Shown here in pieces: positions 43,031 to 44,950 of a stretch of 44,950 nt of DNA. Where the stretch lies: contig CANLXI010000047.1 in NCBI GenBank assembly GCA_947495035.1, forward strand, positions 1 through 44,950, read 5' to 3'. This stretch comes from an uncultured Granulosicoccus sp. (GTDB lineage: Bacteria > Pseudomonadota > Gammaproteobacteria > Granulosicoccales > Granulosicoccaceae). The notes under the pieces are model-generated. The model made no database searches. It worked only from the letters and a program-made list of their open reading frames with translations, and was not told the DNA's origin. Both the position numbers and the translations under genes were made by a program. Numbering within the stretch: the first letter of the stretch is position 1; every line of letters begins with the position of its first letter.

Positions 43031-43621
43031 CTCCACCGGCTAAAGCCGGTGGCTTCGGGTTCCGGCTGAAGCCGGGACGTCGGCCATGCGGCCGACCCTT
43101 GCTCTCTCCCTACACCACGTTGAAATCATCATCGGGCTCGGGGGGCTTCTGATTCTTGATGTATTCCTTCCACATCTCGTCCGTTACGTTTCCGCTGCTA
43201 CAAACCCAGTACCCCCGAGCCCATAAGTGCTGGCCCCAGTATCGCTTCTTCAATATGGCAAACTCCGAGAGCAATCTATGCGAACTCTTTCCCTTCATGA
43301 ACTGAACTGCCCGTGAAACCGACAGCTGCGGCGGTATCGAGATCAGAACATGGACATGATCGCGGTTGATAGATCCCGCGTGGATCACCATCTCCTGGCT
43401 CTGCGCTATCTCCCTCAACAATTCACGCGTCCGAAGCCCAACATCACCCGCTAACACCTTGTACCGGTATTTCGTGGTCCAGACGATGTGATACTTGAGA
43501 TCCCACACCGTGTGCCCACCTCGTTTGTAGCTCTCCATGTTCTCAGGCTACACCACTACGCTCCTGCACAGTACTGCCCTCCGCCTAAAGGCGTGGGGTT
43601 TACGGATCCCCTATCGGGGAC
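43031..43621 (-). mobile_element. IS200/IS605-family insertion sequence (tnpA only)
   Basis: A single-gene element with subterminal hairpins instead of inverted-repeat ends. Past the 3' end of tnpA lie three hairpins: 43033-43052 (8-bp stem, TAAA loop), 43062-43075 (6-bp stem) and 43079-43096 (7-bp stem, 4-nt loop). Past the 5' end lie a CGCC/GGCG hairpin with TAAA loop (43582-43593) and a TCCCC/GGGGA hairpin near 43606-43620. The shared TAAA loop at both ends supports matched left and right ends. The outer limits are approximate because the element makes no target duplication. Confidence 0.75.
43110..43538 (-). CDS. tnpA: IS200/IS605 Y1 transposase
   Basis: A 142-residue HUH single-strand transposase (REP-associated/IS200 type). 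The metal-binding H61-x-H63 is in RDHVHVLIS, the family start YHIVWTTKYR is present and the nucleophile is Y126 in MWKEYIKNQ; WARGYWV precedes it. Full length for the family, no frameshift, so probably active. No tnpB is attached. The gene is on the minus strand, divergent from the AraC gene, whose start lies 107 nt from this one. Confidence 0.93.
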   Translation of the reverse strand: MESYKRGGHTVWDLKYHIVWTTKYRYKVLAGDVGLRTRELLREIAQSQEMVIHAGSINRDHVHVLISIPPQLSVSRAVQFMKGKSSHRLLSEFAILKKRYWGQHLWARGYWVCSSGNVTDEMWKEYIKNQKPPEPDDDFNVV

Positions 43622-43644
43622 TCTAAACGGCTTTGGATAGATTC

Positions 43645-44661
43645 ATGAAAGACGCAACCGTATCAGCGGGCCTTGCCTGCAGCTTCCTGCAATTTGCTGT
43701 CGATAATGGTGCATCCAGGGGTACGCTGTTAGCGCGCAGCCAGCTGACAGAGGCGGCGCTCGAAGATCAGGATGCGCGGGTCTCGATGCTGGCTTACCAA
43801 TCCTTGATTCACGCAGCCGTTGATCTGACCGGCGATCAGGCCATCGCTGTTCGGTTCAGCGTGGAAACTCGCATAGAGAAAATTTCAATCGTCGGCCTGA
43901 TCGTTCACTCCTCGCGTTCCATGCCAGACGCGATGACTCAATTGAATCGTTACGCAAAGCTGGTGGTCGAAGTGGACGTGATGGCGGCCGGTGAGCGGTT
44001 CTCAGTGGAGCCTGCCAACGAGCAGATCTGGATCGTGGATAACCGACCCAACCCGAATGATTTCCCCACGCTTGGCGAAATGGCATTTGGCCGATTCATC
44101 GGTGAATTTCGACGTCATTTTCCGGAAATGGAGTTTGCGCTAGCGGTCGAATTGACGCATCCCGCGCCACCGTACGCGGCTACCTTGGCGGAAATCCTGC
44201 GCGTGCCCGTGTCCTTCGGTTGCCGGCGCAATGCCATGCAGATTGCCCCGCAAGCGCTGCATGTTGAATTCGATGAGCCCAATGCCTACGTCTTCGGGCT
44301 GTTCGCTGAGCGGGCCGATGCGCTGCTTGCCGAACTGGAGCGAAACCCTACGCTGCGAAGCCGCATCGAGGCCTACCTCATCAAGCACCTGCACCGTGGC
44401 GAGGTCACGATGGAGACGGTGGCCGCGGAATTGGCCATGAGTCGTCAAACCTTGTACCGGCGCCTGCGCGACGAGAATGTGACCTTCGCCGAGATTCACG
44501 ATGAACTGAGGCAACAGATGGCGCTGGATTACCTGGGCGCGAAGAAGGCTTCCGTCAATGAGACGGCATACCTGGTGGGTTTCTCGGAAGCATCAGCTTT
44601 TGTCAGGGCTTTTCGGCGCTGGACCGGCATGACGCCCCTCGACTTTCGCAGCGAGCTTTAG
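43645..44661 (+). CDS. AraC-family regulator with arabinose-binding-type N-domain
   Basis: A 338-residue regulator. The N-terminal domain of the OruR/ArgR-like Arabinose_bd type (PF12625-like) spans about residues 10-195, with HSSRSMPDAMTQLNRYAKLV and PTLGEMAFGRFIGEFRR. The C-terminal AraC HTH (about 245-335) shows AELAMSRQTLYRRLRDEN and the second helix AYLVGFSEASAFVRAFRRWTGMTP. Regulators of this sub-type control fatty-acid, sterol or amino-acid degradation genes. The ATG at 43645 is chosen over a TTG at 43633; there is only a weak GGAT ahead. The IS200-like element ends about 24-50 nt upstream, so its native promoter may be displaced. Bases 44662-44950 to the window end contain no gene I can support. 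Confidence 0.9.
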   Translation: MKDATVSAGLACSFLQFAVDNGASRGTLLARSQLTEAALEDQDARVSMLAYQSLIHAAVDLTGDQAIAVRFSVETRIEKISIVGLIVHSSRSMPDAMTQLNRYAKLVVEVDVMAAGERFSVEPANEQIWIVDNRPNPNDFPTLGEMAFGRFIGEFRRHFPEMEFALAVELTHPAPPYAATLAEILRVPVSFGCRRNAMQIAPQALHVEFDEPNAYVFGLFAERADALLAELERNPTLRSRIEAYLIKHLHRGEVTMETVAAELAMSRQTLYRRLRDENVTFAEIHDELRQQMALDYLGAKKASVNETAYLVGFSEASAFVRAFRRWTGMTPLDFRSEL

Positions 44662-44950
44662 ACAACACTGGTGGATGACGACTTCAGATCCGGTGTTTGG
44701 GTCGAAATGTCATCTACTTGATACCAAGGGTCATGGCGAAGGAGGACTCAGCAACAGAAACTTTCTAAGTTGGCCGGTGCTCAGTCATTTCAATCGAGTA
44801 TCGGGCTCATCAGAACTTTCTCTGAGGCGATTCGTGATGCCGATCAGGATATTCACCTTCCTGGGTGTCTTTACAGCAGTTCCCGGCCAGTGAAAACGGC
44901 CCTGACTATCAACGAGTTGCAGAGTTCTGACAAGTCGCCTTTCGTAACCT

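Noticed and set aside
44675..44950. Possible gene start at the right edge
   Set aside because: One frame stays open to the window end but has no ATG, no clear ribosome site tied to it and no recognisable family.

Overview
The window looks like a chromosomal segment of a free-living, Gram-negative gammaproteobacterium. The reasons are the moderately high GC content, the dense gene packing, a complete tripartite RND efflux operon with a lipoprotein outer-membrane channel, an AmpG/MurI muropeptide and peptidoglycan set, LysR/MarR/AraC regulators and several lipoproteins. A marine lineage is possible, but this is a guess and nothing here fixes the genus. No rRNA, tRNA, CRISPR array, phage genes or replication origin were recognised.

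Layout. (1) 1-7.3 kb: a 9-bp repeat at the left edge, a DnaQ-like exonuclease, an Fe-S protein, then a cell-wall block: NlpC/P60 peptidase, a signal-less GH84 beta-N-acetylglucosaminidase divergent from an AmpG permease, glutamate racemase MurI, and an FkbM methyltransferase directly upstream of murI. (2) 7.5-13.0 kb, minus strand: an aldehyde oxidoreductase (tungsten/molybdopterin) operon in the order ferredoxin, AOR, FAD/NAD subunit, MoaD-like carrier, unknown 109-aa protein, MoaA. A strongly structured 204-nt spacer splits it between AOR and the FAD subunit. (3) 13.4-19.6 kb: a LysR regulator divergent from a DMT permease, two membrane proteins and an orphan CHASE-PAS hybrid histidine kinase. 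(4) 19.8-28.7 kb, minus strand: type I methionine aminopeptidase with a MarR regulator, a DUF1499 protein, and a marR-MFP-RND-OMF efflux operon with a readable promoter and operator. (5) 29-42.9 kb: accessory genes (DUF3291, hydrolase, YdeI-like, lipoproteins, EamA/LysR pair, GNAT, VOC, DUF2200, a secreted protein, a beta-barrel) including a decayed LysR/SDR pair fused by a deletion. (6) 43.0-44.7 kb: an IS200/IS605-type element just upstream of an AraC regulator.

How the genes work together. The AOR operon should oxidise aldehydes to acids, passing electrons through a four-cluster ferredoxin to a flavin subunit that reduces NAD+, with MoaA and a MoaD-like protein supplying pyranopterin. AmpG, GH84, MurI and NlpC/P60 could form a muropeptide recycling neighbourhood in which GH84 takes a NagZ-like role; this is inference. 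The efflux operon is probably autorepressed by its MarR.

A recurring feature is short tandem arrays with 5-9 bp units, at least nine of them, mostly in intergenic gaps. They look like a lineage-specific habit of this genome.
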